Source: Kordia sp.
GTDB lineage: Bacteria > Bacteroidota > Bacteroidia > Flavobacteriales > Flavobacteriaceae
NCBI GenBank assembly: GCA_002733415.1
Contig: NVVR01000001.1
Span: 10,493 to 74,492, forward strand
Reading direction: 5' to 3'
DNA length: 64,000 bases
The translations under genes were made by a program, and so were the position numbers. How positions within the stretch are numbered: the stretch's first letter is position 1; each line of letters begins with the position of its first letter. The notes under the pieces are model-generated. The model worked only from the letters and a program-made list of their open reading frames with translations, ran no database searches and had not been told where the DNA came from. Below are positions 46,095 through 55,528 of this stretch, in pieces.

Positions 46095-47354
46095 TTATTT
46101 TATAATAAGAATTTCATTAAACTGGGTAGTGTAGTGTTTTGACAAATGCTCTTGGCGCATTTTCCAAGTTTTATCTAAGTCTTGATTAGCTAGTTTTAGT
46201 TTATGATCACCGTACTTTTTATTAAGGTCATCAATAGCTTTCATTAAAGGCTGGTGCTTTGGATTTTCACTAGTAAACATATCTAGTTGATGATTTTCAG
46301 CGGGAACTAGCCCTGTTACTATTACGCCAGCTCGTTTGTATTTGATGTCTTTTTTGTAAAGTGTTTCAATAGCTTTAGTCGCATACTTGACGATAGTAAG
46401 TGAAGAATTAGTGCAATGGGGTAAAATTACGGTAATGCTATTTTTATAGGGTTGTGCATTTTTTTCAAACCTACTGCCTTGTAATAAAACTATAAGCATA
46501 TTGCAATTAGAGTTCTGTTTTCTTAATTTTTCAGCACAGCTATTGGCAAATGTGGCAACTCGTTCTTTAATGTCATTAATATCGGTATAGGTATTCTCAA
46601 AACTACGTGTTGTAGCGATGGTTTTTTTTATAGGATGATCATCTTCTAAAGCTAAAGTTACAATTCCTTCTAAGTCTTTTTTTAAATGGAGTTCAGTGAT
46701 AGAAAAACTACTTTTTACCCAAGCGTCAGAAAGTTGTGTGAAATCATAGGCTGTATGTACGTTTTGTTGTGTTAATCGTTTTTCTAACTGACTACCAATA
46801 CCCCAAACATCCTTTATTTTAGTCCATTTAAGAGCTTTTATTCTTTTCTCATCTGAATCAATTACAAAGATGCCCTCGGTTTCTTTTGGGAATTTTCGAG
46901 CTATCTTATTAGCTACTTTGGTGAGAGCTTTAGTTGGAGCTATTCCTACGCAGGTAGGTAGACCAGTCCATTGTAGAATACGATTACGCATTTCATGTCC
47001 GAGTGTATTCAAATTACTGTTTTCAATAATATTTAGTTCTAGAAAAGCTTCATCAATACTATATATTTCTACATCAGGAGAGAATTGTTTTAAAATACTC
47101 ATGACTCTACTACTCATATCCCCATAAAGCGGATAGTTAGATGAAAATACCTGAATATTATGTTCTTTAAAAAACTGTTTGTACTTAAATGCTGGAGCTC
47201 CCATAGGGAGGCCTAATTTTTTAGCTTCGTCACTACGCGCAATAACACAACCATCATTATTGGATAAAATAGCAATGGGAGTATTCCTGAATTTCGGTTG
47301 AAAAACACGTTCACAGGAAGCGTAAAAATTATTGCAATCTACAAGTGCAAACAT
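46095..47354 (-). CDS. umuC: DNA polymerase V catalytic subunit (Y-family)
   Basis: A 419-residue Y-family polymerase. FALVDCNNFYASCERVFQP holds Asp6; IYSIDEAFLEL holds Asp101 and Glu102; SNNDGCVIARSDEAKKLG is characteristic of UmuC and absent from DinB. WGIGSQLEKRL gives the helix-hairpin-helix and the C-terminal ~65 residues are UmuC-specific. It replicates past DNA lesions with UmuD'. It is the first gene of a umuC-umuD unit. The GTACCTTTA motif lies 3 nt before its ATG. Confidence 0.95.
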   Translation of the reverse strand: MFALVDCNNFYASCERVFQPKFRNTPIAILSNNDGCVIARSDEAKKLGLPMGAPAFKYKQFFKEHNIQVFSSNYPLYGDMSSRVMSILKQFSPDVEIYSIDEAFLELNIIENSNLNTLGHEMRNRILQWTGLPTCVGIAPTKALTKVANKIARKFPKETEGIFVIDSDEKRIKALKWTKIKDVWGIGSQLEKRLTQQNVHTAYDFTQLSDAWVKSSFSITELHLKKDLEGIVTLALEDDHPIKKTIATTRSFENTYTDINDIKERVATFANSCAEKLRKQNSNCNMLIVLLQGSRFEKNAQPYKNSITVILPHCTNSSLTIVKYATKAIETLYKKDIKYKRAGVIVTGLVPAENHQLDMFTSENPKHQPLMKAIDDLNKKYGDHKLKLANQDLDKTWKMRQEHLSKHYTTQFNEILIIK

Positions 47355-47357
47355 ATT

Positions 47358-47366
47358 TAAAGGTAC
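47358..47366 (-). promoter_or_regulatory. GTACCTTTA motif 3 nt before the umuC start
   Basis: On the minus strand GTACCTTTA precedes AAT-ATG at 47354. It is identical to the 9-mer before umuD and may be a shared damage-response operator or promoter element. Confidence 0.4.
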
Positions 47367-47425
47367 GATTAAAACGACTTAAATAAGCCTTAATTGAAGT
47401 AGTTATGTTTAAGTTGAGTTTGTAT

Positions 47426-49897
47426 TTAAAACTTAAGATTCATACTGACTTTAAAGTTCCTTCCTGAGGAACTTATTCCTGAAGCAAATTCCTTGTAATG
47501 AACATCAAAAATATTATCTAACCCTAATTGTAACTTAAGTGTTTTGTTTACTTGAAAGCCAAATGCTGCATTAAGGATATTCCATGATGGTGTTCCTATA
47601 TAATACTCATCATCAGCTATGGTTGTGTCAGGATCAATAAGTGGACTCTGACTTAAGTTATCCTCTCCTCCAGGGCTATATTCATCTGCGTTCTTTTTTG
47701 CAGTATACTTCCAGTTTAATCCTGCGTCAATTTTGCTTTTCTGATAAGCAATTCCAATACTACTAAACAACGGTGATATTGAAGGTAAATAGCTGTCGGT
47801 ATCGTTTGTTTTTCCTTTAGTGTAAGTAATGTTTCCTTTAAGTGTGATGTTTTTTATTGGGGTAAAACTAGCGTCTAATGTCCCTCCAAAAATATAAGCA
47901 GTGCCTCCATTTACATTTGCAATTGTAGTTACTTCTTCTCCGTCGTACATAACAGTGTTTATGTCAGTAGTAGAGTTGTCGTTTGCTACAACAAAATTTG
48001 TTCTCGAAATATACTTATCCAATAATGTGTAAAAACCATTAACAGAAACTTGATTGCGTTTGTTTTTAAAGAACTTCGTAATACCTAACTCACCATTATA
48101 GGCATATTCCGGTCTAAGGTTTACGTTAGGGACAGTAAGTAGTCCGCTTTTTTCACGAATTTTACCTACATCATCAATATTTGGTGATCGAAAACCAGAA
48201 GAAACAACTGCATTAAAGCGAGTCAATTTTGAAGGTCTGAATGTTAATCCGATATTTGCTGTAAATGAGGAGTTGTCAAGTGCTAGTTTTGTTTCTGGTA
48301 ATACTACGTAGGTTTGGTCAATAAACGTTGCTTTTAATTTTGTGTAGGTGTATCGTCCACCAGTGTTTAAGGTCATTTTGGTATTGACATCTTGCCTGTA
48401 GTTTAGGTATCCAGCAAGAGTAGTGTAGGTGCTTCCTCCGTCAGGGTATCTTGATTGAACTATAGTGTTTCCACTCACTCCTGTAATTTGATTTCCGCTT
48501 ACTGACAATAGCTCGCCATACGAATTTGAATTTACATCATTATGGGTAAATTCAGCACCATAGGATAGGTCTCTATTTTTTGATAAAGAGACTTTAAAAT
48601 CGGTATTTAAACTGAATACATCAACACTCTCTTCTTGATGTGTGCGTTCTAGTTTTCCGTACTTTCTTTTAATGCGTGATTCTTTCACATTTTGGTAAGC
48701 AGCTGTTACTGTACCAGAGTTTAGCCATTTGTAGTTTGGGCTGAATTGATATTGTGGCGAAAAGAAAAGTCTTTTTTGTGGACCATAGTACCATTCAGCA
48801 AATTTTAAAGAGCCACTTTTTAATTCAGTAAGTTTATCAAAACGAGGAATGTTAGTAGATTCTGATAATTGAAAGTTTAAAATTAGATTGCTAGTATCGG
48901 TTGTTTCAATGTTGATTTTCTGTAGGATATCAAACTGATTGTAACCGCTGTTTTTTTGAATATGCGGTTTATCATTGATTATAGGAGTATCGTTAAATAC
49001 TTGATTGTTATTATCAGAATAGTAAGGGACTAATCCCCATTGGTCATAACCATGAGTTCTGTTTTTCCCCATTTTAAGATCTCCAAAACTAGCAACAGAA
49101 AAAGCGGTATAGGATGCCCACTTTTTTAAACTAAATTCTCCGCTGAAACTTTGAGTAAATTCGGTATTAGCAGATGAGTAACGGGTATTAGAGCTTCCTG
49201 AAAATATAGTATTGTTATTTATTTTAGGTGTTCTGGTATAAAAATGAACGATTCCTCCTAGCGCATCACTACCATAAATAACAGATGAAGGGCCAAAAAT
49301 GACTTCCGTTCTGTCTAAGGACTGTGGGTCAACCGTTATAGCGTTTTGTAAATGACCAGAACGGTAAATAGCATTATTCATTCTAACATTGTCCATTACC
49401 AACAACACTCTATTCGCCTCAAAACCTCTTATTACAGGACTTCCTCCGCCCCCTTGAGATTTTTGAACTCTTAATCCCGGAGTGGCAGCTAGTAAATCGG
49501 CAGTAGTTTGTGGAGCAAGTAGTTGAATGTCTTTTTTTGTTAAAACCTCTATTTTTTCAGCAACTCTTGATTTTTTAACCTTTGATTTTGATACGGATAA
49601 GGTTACCTCAGACAATTCATCAGATTCATTTTCAAGATAAACAATTGCTTTAATTTTTGATTTTAAAATTGAAATGTCTCTATAGCTAATATGTGAAAAA
49701 TAGACAATTTCTTGATCATTAAAATTGTTAATTAAAGCTTTTCCATCAAGGTCAGATACGGTGCTTTTAGAGGTGTCTTTATTATAAATAGCTACGTTAG
49801 TGATAAGTTCATCAGTATCAATGTCCTTAAAAGTTATTTCTTGAGCATAACTGATACTGATGAGAAAGAGTAATATATAGGGAAGTAAATTTTTCAT
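47426..49897 (-). CDS. TonB-dependent receptor, heme/hemoglobin receptor-like
   Basis: An 823-residue outer-membrane receptor. Signal peptide 1-18; a short carboxypeptidase-regulatory-like domain about 20-95; a plug with LLAATPGLRVQKSQGGGGSP, VIRGFEANRVLLVMDNVRM and FGPSSVIYGSDALGGIVHF; a barrel ending FKVSMNLKF. The plug sequence resembles heme receptors (HmuR/HemR type) rather than SusC. It begins 1 nt after recO, so it is in the recO operon. Heme uptake is likely but needs the His ligands checked. Confidence 0.9.
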   Translation of the reverse strand: MKNLLPYILLFLISISYAQEITFKDIDTDELITNVAIYNKDTSKSTVSDLDGKALINNFNDQEIVYFSHISYRDISILKSKIKAIVYLENESDELSEVTLSVSKSKVKKSRVAEKIEVLTKKDIQLLAPQTTADLLAATPGLRVQKSQGGGGSPVIRGFEANRVLLVMDNVRMNNAIYRSGHLQNAITVDPQSLDRTEVIFGPSSVIYGSDALGGIVHFYTRTPKINNNTIFSGSSNTRYSSANTEFTQSFSGEFSLKKWASYTAFSVASFGDLKMGKNRTHGYDQWGLVPYYSDNNNQVFNDTPIINDKPHIQKNSGYNQFDILQKINIETTDTSNLILNFQLSESTNIPRFDKLTELKSGSLKFAEWYYGPQKRLFFSPQYQFSPNYKWLNSGTVTAAYQNVKESRIKRKYGKLERTHQEESVDVFSLNTDFKVSLSKNRDLSYGAEFTHNDVNSNSYGELLSVSGNQITGVSGNTIVQSRYPDGGSTYTTLAGYLNYRQDVNTKMTLNTGGRYTYTKLKATFIDQTYVVLPETKLALDNSSFTANIGLTFRPSKLTRFNAVVSSGFRSPNIDDVGKIREKSGLLTVPNVNLRPEYAYNGELGITKFFKNKRNQVSVNGFYTLLDKYISRTNFVVANDNSTTDINTVMYDGEEVTTIANVNGGTAYIFGGTLDASFTPIKNITLKGNITYTKGKTNDTDSYLPSISPLFSSIGIAYQKSKIDAGLNWKYTAKKNADEYSPGGEDNLSQSPLIDPDTTIADDEYYIGTPSWNILNAAFGFQVNKTLKLQLGLDNIFDVHYKEFASGISSSGRNFKVSMNLKF

Positions 49898-49898
49898 T

Positions 49899-50579
49899 TT
49901 AGTTGAAAATATCGTGTAGTATTTTTAAAGATTTTGGCTTTTTAAAAGCGCCCAAATGTACACTAAAATAGTGTAAGATTTCACTTAAAATATCTTGTCG
50001 TATTTGAGCGTTTATTTTAATAGTATTTAAGTCGTCAAAATGTATGCCTAATAAGTTTTTTAAAACATAAATTTTTTGATTATCCATATCATGTCTGAAA
50101 AAATTTAAATGTAAGGTGTTTGGGTCAGGGTGAATGCCTAGGTATTGTGATAGTTTTAAAAGAAATGCTAAGTGGAAATTTGCATTAAAGTCATTTAAAT
50201 CATACCAAAGTAAAGAGGCCTCTAAAAAATGGTATAATTCGGTGTTTTTTTCTTCTTCTTTTAAAACATTTTGCAGTACTTCAGCCATAAATATTGATAC
50301 GGAACTTTTGTAAACATTGGTGTGTAGGCTGGTATATGTATGATGTAGTTTTACTTCAGTTATTTTATGTAAAGATTGATTTGGTTTGTAATTGGTTTGA
50401 ATTTCCAATTGCGTTAATAATTGAAAGTAGGCTGAGTTTAATTTTCCTTTTTTTGCTTTAAAAATATGATGTAAAATATAGGATTGCACACCTAATTCTC
50501 TTGTATAACAAGAGACAATTAATGAGCTGTCTTTATACTTTAAGGCCGATAATACAATTGCATTTGTGTTAAGTAGCAT
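49899..50579 (-). CDS. recO: DNA repair protein RecO
   Basis: A 226-residue RecO: an OB-fold N-terminus (NAIVLSALKYKDSSLIVSCYTRELG, of which LKYKDSSLIVSCYT is typical), LGVQSYILHHIFKAKKGKL, and an alpha-helical domain with SIFMAEVLQNVL. It promotes RecFOR loading of RecA on SSB-coated DNA. The zinc-finger cysteines of some RecO proteins are absent, as in other Bacteroidetes. It lies between porZ and the TonB receptor with the latter 1 nt downstream. Confidence 0.9.
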   Translation of the reverse strand: MLLNTNAIVLSALKYKDSSLIVSCYTRELGVQSYILHHIFKAKKGKLNSAYFQLLTQLEIQTNYKPNQSLHKITEVKLHHTYTSLHTNVYKSSVSIFMAEVLQNVLKEEEKNTELYHFLEASLLWYDLNDFNANFHLAFLLKLSQYLGIHPDPNTLHLNFFRHDMDNQKIYVLKNLLGIHFDDLNTIKINAQIRQDILSEILHYFSVHLGAFKKPKSLKILHDIFN

Positions 50580-50660
50580 TATATTGTTTTGTGTTTGAAA
50601 TCAATGATCTCGAAGTAGGTCAAGGTATGAGTTTAACTATACTATTTTTCAGCCGAAGAG

Positions 50661-50686
50661 CATTCCGATAGCTATCAAGATGGGAA
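50661..50686. repeat. Dispersed repeat (CATTCCGATAGCTATC type)
   Basis: CATTCCGATAGCTATC followed by AAGATGGGAA. GATAGCTATC is a 10-bp palindrome; the flanks TTCC and GGAA also pair. It fills part of the 143-nt gap between porZ and recO, which otherwise shows nothing. Confidence 0.45.
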
Positions 50687-50722
50687 ATTAAATCCGCTGG
50701 TGGAATTCTAATAGAAAAAGTA

Positions 50723-52999
50723 TTACCTAACAATCATTATTTTTTCAATAGTAGTTTCTTCTCCGTCTTTAGTTGTTACCATAACAATGTAAACTCCAGA
50801 GGCTACTTTATGTTTTCCAAATGCGGTTTGATTCCATTCGTAAGTACCTCCGATAACGGTGTTTTCATCTACTAAATTACCGGAAATATCTGTAATTTTT
50901 ATGTTTGCGCCATCTACTAAGCCTTTAATAATAATATTTCCATTATAGTTTGGTCTAACAGGGTTTGGTTGTATAACTACGTTTTCTAAATCAGTAGCGC
51001 TAGTTGTGGGGTTTGTATTAAAAGAAACCATCCCTTTTTCTGTGGCGAAATAAATTTTACTAGAAGCATGATCAATAGCCATATCGGTAATTCCATTTGA
51101 AGGAAGAGGGGAGTTGTCTTTTGTAAAATGGTAAATAGTGTTTTGACCATCAGATGAAAAAAGAAACACACCTGCATCAAATGTAGAAACCCACTTGTTG
51201 TTTGATCCGTCAACTTTTATATCGGTTATAAGTTGTCCGAACATTAATTCTTTAGGAATGCCTTCTTCTAGAATGATAATCGATTCTGCTTGAGGATTAG
51301 CAGTTGAGAAAAATCCAGCGGTATTATACAAAACACGTAAGCCTTGTTTGGTTCCAATCCATAAATTATTATCATGATCAATAGCCAAAGCTTTTACTAC
51401 CCTTGAGGGTAAGTTTCCGTTTATTGCATTAATATTTTTAACAATTGTGGAGCCGTTATTATCTGAAACTCCAATAACACCATTTAGTCTAGAGCCAACC
51501 CATTTCACATTGTTTTCATCAATTTCAATATCACCAAGGCTATTTTCATCAGTTGCTGGGTTGGAAATAACGGCATTCAGGCTAATTCCACTCCAAATGT
51601 TGTTGTTAACATCATAACACCTTAATCCATTATCAAGTTTGACTGTTGTAAACCAAAGTTTACCATTTTTATCAAATGTAGACTTTCCAGTTCTGATAGT
51701 TAATCCAGAAAGCTCCAACCCATTATTTGTATTAGTTTCATCAAATAGTGTCGTAGGAACATTATTGTTAACTTCTAATAGCCCAGAAAAAAAAGAGCTT
51801 ATAAAAACCTGATTTTGATTGAATGGGTTTATAGAGACATTTATTAAGTTTTCAGCTGTTAGTACACTACTATAGGGTGTGTTTATCCAGTTGTCATTTT
51901 TATTATGACTAAATCCTTTGCGGACTAAAGGGTATGGGTTTCCAGATTCGGAATGTGTACCATATACAACCCAGATTTCATTGTTGGCTGCAGTAATAGA
52001 GAAAGCATTGTTTTCAGTAGGTCCATTAGGTTTTATTTGTTGGTTTAAACTTCCGTCTGATATATTGAAACTTAATATTCCGTTGCTTTTAGTTCCTACA
52101 AAAATGTAATTGTTGCCAATTGTAGAAACTGTAAAATCAGAACCATATTCTAGTTGGTTATTAATGGTAAGGATGTTGTTGAAAGGAGTGTCATAGATGT
52201 AAACGTCATTTGCTGTAGTGATAATCATTTTATTGTCACTAACTCTTTGATCTAGAACTTCTGAGAATGTAAACAATGAAGGGTTAAATGTTGCTCCATT
52301 GAATTCATATATTTTATTAGTTGAATCAATTGCGTAAATTGTATCGTTGAAAGTAGTTAGATTCTTCCAGTTGGTAGTTGCTGTAGGGATTGTTTCCCAT
52401 AACGCAAAATCTATAATATTAGGATTGGCATGCAGGGCTCTTTTTATTCCTTCTGTGGTTGCGGCATATATGTATTGATCTTTTACGGTTGTTTGTTTTA
52501 CAGAAATTTGCCCGCCAGTATTTCCGATGAAATAACTGTCTTCAAATTCTAAGTTGTCCAAGCTATAGGTGCTAATTCCAAAATCGCATGATAAGTATAC
52601 TAATCCGTTAAATTCATAAATATGGTTTATTCTTTTTACATTGGGTGGGATACTCGGTTTATTTAAAATATCTACCAAAGTAATTACGTTATCAGGAGTA
52701 ACAATTTCAACTAATCCATTTTCATACCCAATAACGGAAGTGTCATATATTTCACTAAAGTAATAGTAAGATATTGTTTCACCTGTTAACCCATGTATTG
52801 TTGAGGTGTTACTAGTCTCTTGTGTGGTTGGATTATATTTAAAAATTGCATTTTCGGCAGATGCTAATATGTTGTTCTGATCATGTGCTATACCTGTAAT
52901 GTTCAAGTATGAGTAATGCCCTTCCCATTGCCCAGAATAATCTTGTGCAAAAATTAGAGTGCTAAAAAAGAGAGATAGGTATAGAAGCTTAAAGTTCAT
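50723..52999 (-). CDS. porZ: PorZ-type T9SS component with beta-propellers and type A sorting domain
   Basis: A 758-residue exported protein. Signal peptide 1-18 (MNFKLLYLSLFFSTLIFA); two large regulator-propeller domains built from short blades (for example DHDNNLWIGTKQGLRVLYN and VDGSNNKWVSTFDAGVFLF); a C-terminal type A sorting tail (VIQPNPVRPNYNG and GVYIVMVTTKDGEE). Adjacency to recO is the PorZ arrangement in Flavobacteriia, from memory. PorZ supplies anionic LPS to the attachment complex that anchors T9SS cargo. The ATG at 52999 is chosen; an in-frame TTG upstream at 53029 is rejected since it overlaps the predicted promoter. Confidence 0.87.
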   Translation of the reverse strand: MNFKLLYLSLFFSTLIFAQDYSGQWEGHYSYLNITGIAHDQNNILASAENAIFKYNPTTQETSNTSTIHGLTGETISYYYFSEIYDTSVIGYENGLVEIVTPDNVITLVDILNKPSIPPNVKRINHIYEFNGLVYLSCDFGISTYSLDNLEFEDSYFIGNTGGQISVKQTTVKDQYIYAATTEGIKRALHANPNIIDFALWETIPTATTNWKNLTTFNDTIYAIDSTNKIYEFNGATFNPSLFTFSEVLDQRVSDNKMIITTANDVYIYDTPFNNILTINNQLEYGSDFTVSTIGNNYIFVGTKSNGILSFNISDGSLNQQIKPNGPTENNAFSITAANNEIWVVYGTHSESGNPYPLVRKGFSHNKNDNWINTPYSSVLTAENLINVSINPFNQNQVFISSFFSGLLEVNNNVPTTLFDETNTNNGLELSGLTIRTGKSTFDKNGKLWFTTVKLDNGLRCYDVNNNIWSGISLNAVISNPATDENSLGDIEIDENNVKWVGSRLNGVIGVSDNNGSTIVKNINAINGNLPSRVVKALAIDHDNNLWIGTKQGLRVLYNTAGFFSTANPQAESIIILEEGIPKELMFGQLITDIKVDGSNNKWVSTFDAGVFLFSSDGQNTIYHFTKDNSPLPSNGITDMAIDHASSKIYFATEKGMVSFNTNPTTSATDLENVVIQPNPVRPNYNGNIIIKGLVDGANIKITDISGNLVDENTVIGGTYEWNQTAFGKHKVASGVYIVMVTTKDGEETTIEKIMIVR

Positions 53000-53026
53000 C
53001 TGATAGGTTTTATAAAAACAATAGTT

Positions 53027-53034
53027 CAAATATA
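53027..53034 (-). promoter_or_regulatory. Candidate -7 box for porZ
   Basis: On the minus strand TATATTTG (53027-53034) matches TAnnTTTG and would start transcription near 53020, 21 nt before the ATG. No good -33 box was found. Confidence 0.4.
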
Positions 53035-53077
53035 TTCATTTTAACGTGAAGTAGAACGAAATCTTATGTATGTTCAT

Positions 53078-53108
53078 AAAAAAAGCCTTCATAAAGAAGG
53101 CTTTTTTT
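53078..53108 (-). terminator. Rho-independent terminator of gdhA
   Basis: AAAAAAAGCCTTC (53078-53090) pairs with GAAGGCTTTTTTT (53096-53108) across a 5-nt loop, with T runs on both strands; 20 nt after the gdhA stop. Confidence 0.85.
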
Positions 53109-53127
53109 AAATATTTCAAAAAGGTTT

Positions 53128-54471
53128 TTAAACGATACCTTGTGCCATCATTGCATCAGCAACTTTAACAAAACCTGCTACGTTGGCTCCTTTAACATAA
53201 TCGATATATCCATCTTCTTGCGTACCATATTTCACGCAAGATTCGTGAATATCTTTCATGATATTTTTTAATTTAGCATCAACTTCTTCTCTAGTCCAGT
53301 TAAAACGTAAAGAATTTTGTGACATTTCTAATCCAGAAGTAGCAACACCACCAGCGTTACTTGCTTTACCAGGTGCAAATAATATTTTAGCTTTTTGTAA
53401 AACTTCTATTGCTTCTGGTGTAGTAGGCATGTTAGCTCCTTCAGCAACACAAATACATCCGTTAGCAACTAATGTTTTAGCTTCTTCGCCGTTTAATTCG
53501 TTTTGAGTAGCACATGGTAGAGCTACGTCACATTTAACTGACCAAGGTCTTTCTCCTTTGAAAAATTTAGCAGAAGGGTACTTTTCAACATATTCGTTGA
53601 TTCTTCCACGTTTTTCGTTTTTCAATTCCATTACAAAAGCTAATTTGTCAGCATCAATTCCGTCGGCATCATAAATGTACCCTGAAGAGTCAGATAACGT
53701 AACAACTTTACCTCCTAATTCAGTAACTTTCTCTGTAGCGTATTGAGCAACATTTCCAGCGCCTGAAATAGCAACGACTTTACCTTCAAAAGAATCTCCT
53801 CTTGTAGCTAGCATACTTTGTGCAAAGTATACATCACCATAACCTGTAGCTTCAGGTCTAATTAACGAACCTCCAAAAGACATTCCTTTACCAGTTAATA
53901 CACCAGTAAACTCATTACGTAATCTTTTGTATTGTCCGAACATGTATCCGATTTCTCTTCCTCCAACACCAATATCACCAGCGGGTATATCTGTATTAGG
54001 CCCGATATGTCTTGATAATTCTGTCATGAAGCTTTGACAAAAACGCATTACTTCAGCATCAGTTTTTCCTTTAGGATTGAAATCAGCTCCTCCTTTTCCA
54101 CCACCCATAGGTAATGTCGTTAAACTGTTTTTGAAAACTTGCTCAAAAGCCAAGAACTTCAAAATGCTTAAGTTTACTGATGGATGAAAACGCAATCCTC
54201 CTTTGTAAGGTCCAATTGCTGAGTTCATTTCAATTCTATATCCTTTATTTAGTTGTACTTCTCCACTATCATCTACCCAAGGTACACGGAATAACAACAC
54301 TCTTTCAGGCTCTGTCATTCGTTCCAATAATTTTCCTTGGTCGTATTGAGGGTTTTTCTCAATAAAAGGAATTACTGTTTCTGCAACTTCAGTTACAGCT
54401 TGTATAAATTCTGGTTCGTTAGGATTTCTTTTTTCAACAATGTTGATAAAGTTTTTAATACTATCTTTCAT
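53128..54471 (-). CDS. gdhA: NADP-specific glutamate dehydrogenase
   Basis: A 447-residue hexameric enzyme that makes glutamate from 2-oxoglutarate and ammonia. Active-site and fold motifs: GGLRFHPSVNLSILKFLAFE, PMGGGKGGADFNPKGK, PAGDIGVGGREIGYMFG, VAISGAGNVAQYATEKV (Rossmann) and EGANMPTTPEAI. The length and conserved Lys residues agree with the small NADP-type class. The ATG at 54471 is used; the longer frame from 54534 crosses the promoter. A -7 box lies at 54516-54523 and a terminator at 53078-53108, so it is monocistronic. Confidence 0.97.
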   Translation of the reverse strand: MKDSIKNFINIVEKRNPNEPEFIQAVTEVAETVIPFIEKNPQYDQGKLLERMTEPERVLLFRVPWVDDSGEVQLNKGYRIEMNSAIGPYKGGLRFHPSVNLSILKFLAFEQVFKNSLTTLPMGGGKGGADFNPKGKTDAEVMRFCQSFMTELSRHIGPNTDIPAGDIGVGGREIGYMFGQYKRLRNEFTGVLTGKGMSFGGSLIRPEATGYGDVYFAQSMLATRGDSFEGKVVAISGAGNVAQYATEKVTELGGKVVTLSDSSGYIYDADGIDADKLAFVMELKNEKRGRINEYVEKYPSAKFFKGERPWSVKCDVALPCATQNELNGEEAKTLVANGCICVAEGANMPTTPEAIEVLQKAKILFAPGKASNAGGVATSGLEMSQNSLRFNWTREEVDAKLKNIMKDIHESCVKYGTQEDGYIDYVKGANVAGFVKVADAMMAQGIV

Positions 54472-54515
54472 TATAATATAATTAATTCTTAATGTAAAAA
54501 GATTTAAAAGTGCCG

Positions 54516-54523
54516 CAAATATA
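54516..54523 (-). promoter_or_regulatory. Candidate -7 box for gdhA
   Basis: On the minus strand TATATTTG (54516-54523) matches TAnnTTTG. Transcription would start near 54509, 38 nt before the ATG at 54471. Confidence 0.45.
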
Positions 54524-54616
54524 CAGATATTCATATTAAGAAGAATATAATTAGATAATATTTAGTGCTTTTTTTAAACATAGTGGTATTTAATTTTTTT
54601 GTTAATACAGTTTTTA

Positions 54617-54624
54617 TATATTTG
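54617..54624 (+). promoter_or_regulatory. Candidate -7 box for the gene at 54651
   Basis: TATATTTG (54617-54624) matches TAnnTTTG, 26 nt before the ATG; the upstream TTTG (54598-54601) is only 15 nt away, shorter than the usual spacing. Confidence 0.4.
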
Positions 54625-54650
54625 TTTTTTAAAGTAATAAGATAAGGAAC

Positions 54651-55469
54651 ATGGTTAAAAAGAATCTTTTATTGTTAATGTTAATTGGTTTTTCAGTTCA
54701 AACTCTGATGGCACAATTAGGGTTTTCACACGAAATAGGGGCTATCACAGGTCCTGTAGCTTTTCAATCTGATTATGGAGTTAGAAAAGACTTTGAAACA
54801 AACGCAGGAAATACTGGGTTTGGAGTAGGAATAATCCACTATATTAACTTTGCTTATAGGGCAGATTGTAACTGTTATACAAAAGATTCGTTTTTTAATG
54901 ATCATTTTAAACTGAGAAATGAAATTTCATACAATAAAACTGCATTAGAGCATTTTGGTGAATGGGTGGTTCCAAGTAAAAATTCAGCTACAGCAAGAAG
55001 ATTAAGAGGAATGTCTGGTCAAGCGAATGTATTTGATTTAGGATCTCAATTAGAATATTTCCCGTATAGTATTCGTGATTTTTCAGCTGGAGGGTATACG
55101 TTTGCTCCATTTGTTAGTTTAGGAGCTCATTATAATAGCTTCTCTCCAAAAGCAGCACAAGACTTAAGTGAGTTGACTACAGCAGAGGTTGCTCAAACTG
55201 AGTTCGTTGATCCTAATAATCCAGCCACAGTTAACAATGTTATATTTTTAGAAGACTCTGCTACCAATGAAGGGTTTTCTTCTTGGTCTCTAGTATGGAG
55301 TATAGGTACACGTTATAAACTAACACCACTATCCGATTTAATGATTGACTTAAGATGGCAATATTATTTTACTGATTTTGCTGATGGTTTAGATCACAAT
55401 GCACCATCTGATAAGTTTAACGACTGGAATGTTTGGTTGAACTTTGGATATGTATATTACTTAGATTAG
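54651..55469 (+). CDS. Outer-membrane beta-barrel-like protein (THC0290_0291-type family)
   Basis: A 272-residue protein with a 21-residue signal peptide and a strand-rich body: GFSHEIGAITGPVAFQSDYG, NTGFGVGIIHYINFAY, FAPFVSLGAHYNSF and a final WNVWLNFGYVYYLD. It includes a YRADCNCYTKD loop with two cysteines close together, probably periplasmic or extracellular. I recognise the start as that of an NCBI family named THC0290_0291 protein, but from memory. Function unknown; it is divergent from gdhA. Confidence 0.75.
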   Translation: MVKKNLLLLMLIGFSVQTLMAQLGFSHEIGAITGPVAFQSDYGVRKDFETNAGNTGFGVGIIHYINFAYRADCNCYTKDSFFNDHFKLRNEISYNKTALEHFGEWVVPSKNSATARRLRGMSGQANVFDLGSQLEYFPYSIRDFSAGGYTFAPFVSLGAHYNSFSPKAAQDLSELTTAEVAQTEFVDPNNPATVNNVIFLEDSATNEGFSSWSLVWSIGTRYKLTPLSDLMIDLRWQYYFTDFADGLDHNAPSDKFNDWNVWLNFGYVYYLD

Positions 55470-55490
55470 TAGAAAAACGATATAGAAAAT

Positions 55491-55528
55491 ATAAATAAAG
55501 GCTCGATTAATATCGAGCCTTTATTTAT
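55491..55528. terminator. Bidirectional rho-independent terminator
   Basis: A perfect 17-bp stem: ATAAATAAAGGCTCGAT (55491-55507) and ATCGAGCCTTTATTTAT (55512-55528) around TAAT. The right end overlaps the stop codon of the gene on the minus strand, so it ends both convergent transcripts. Confidence 0.88.
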
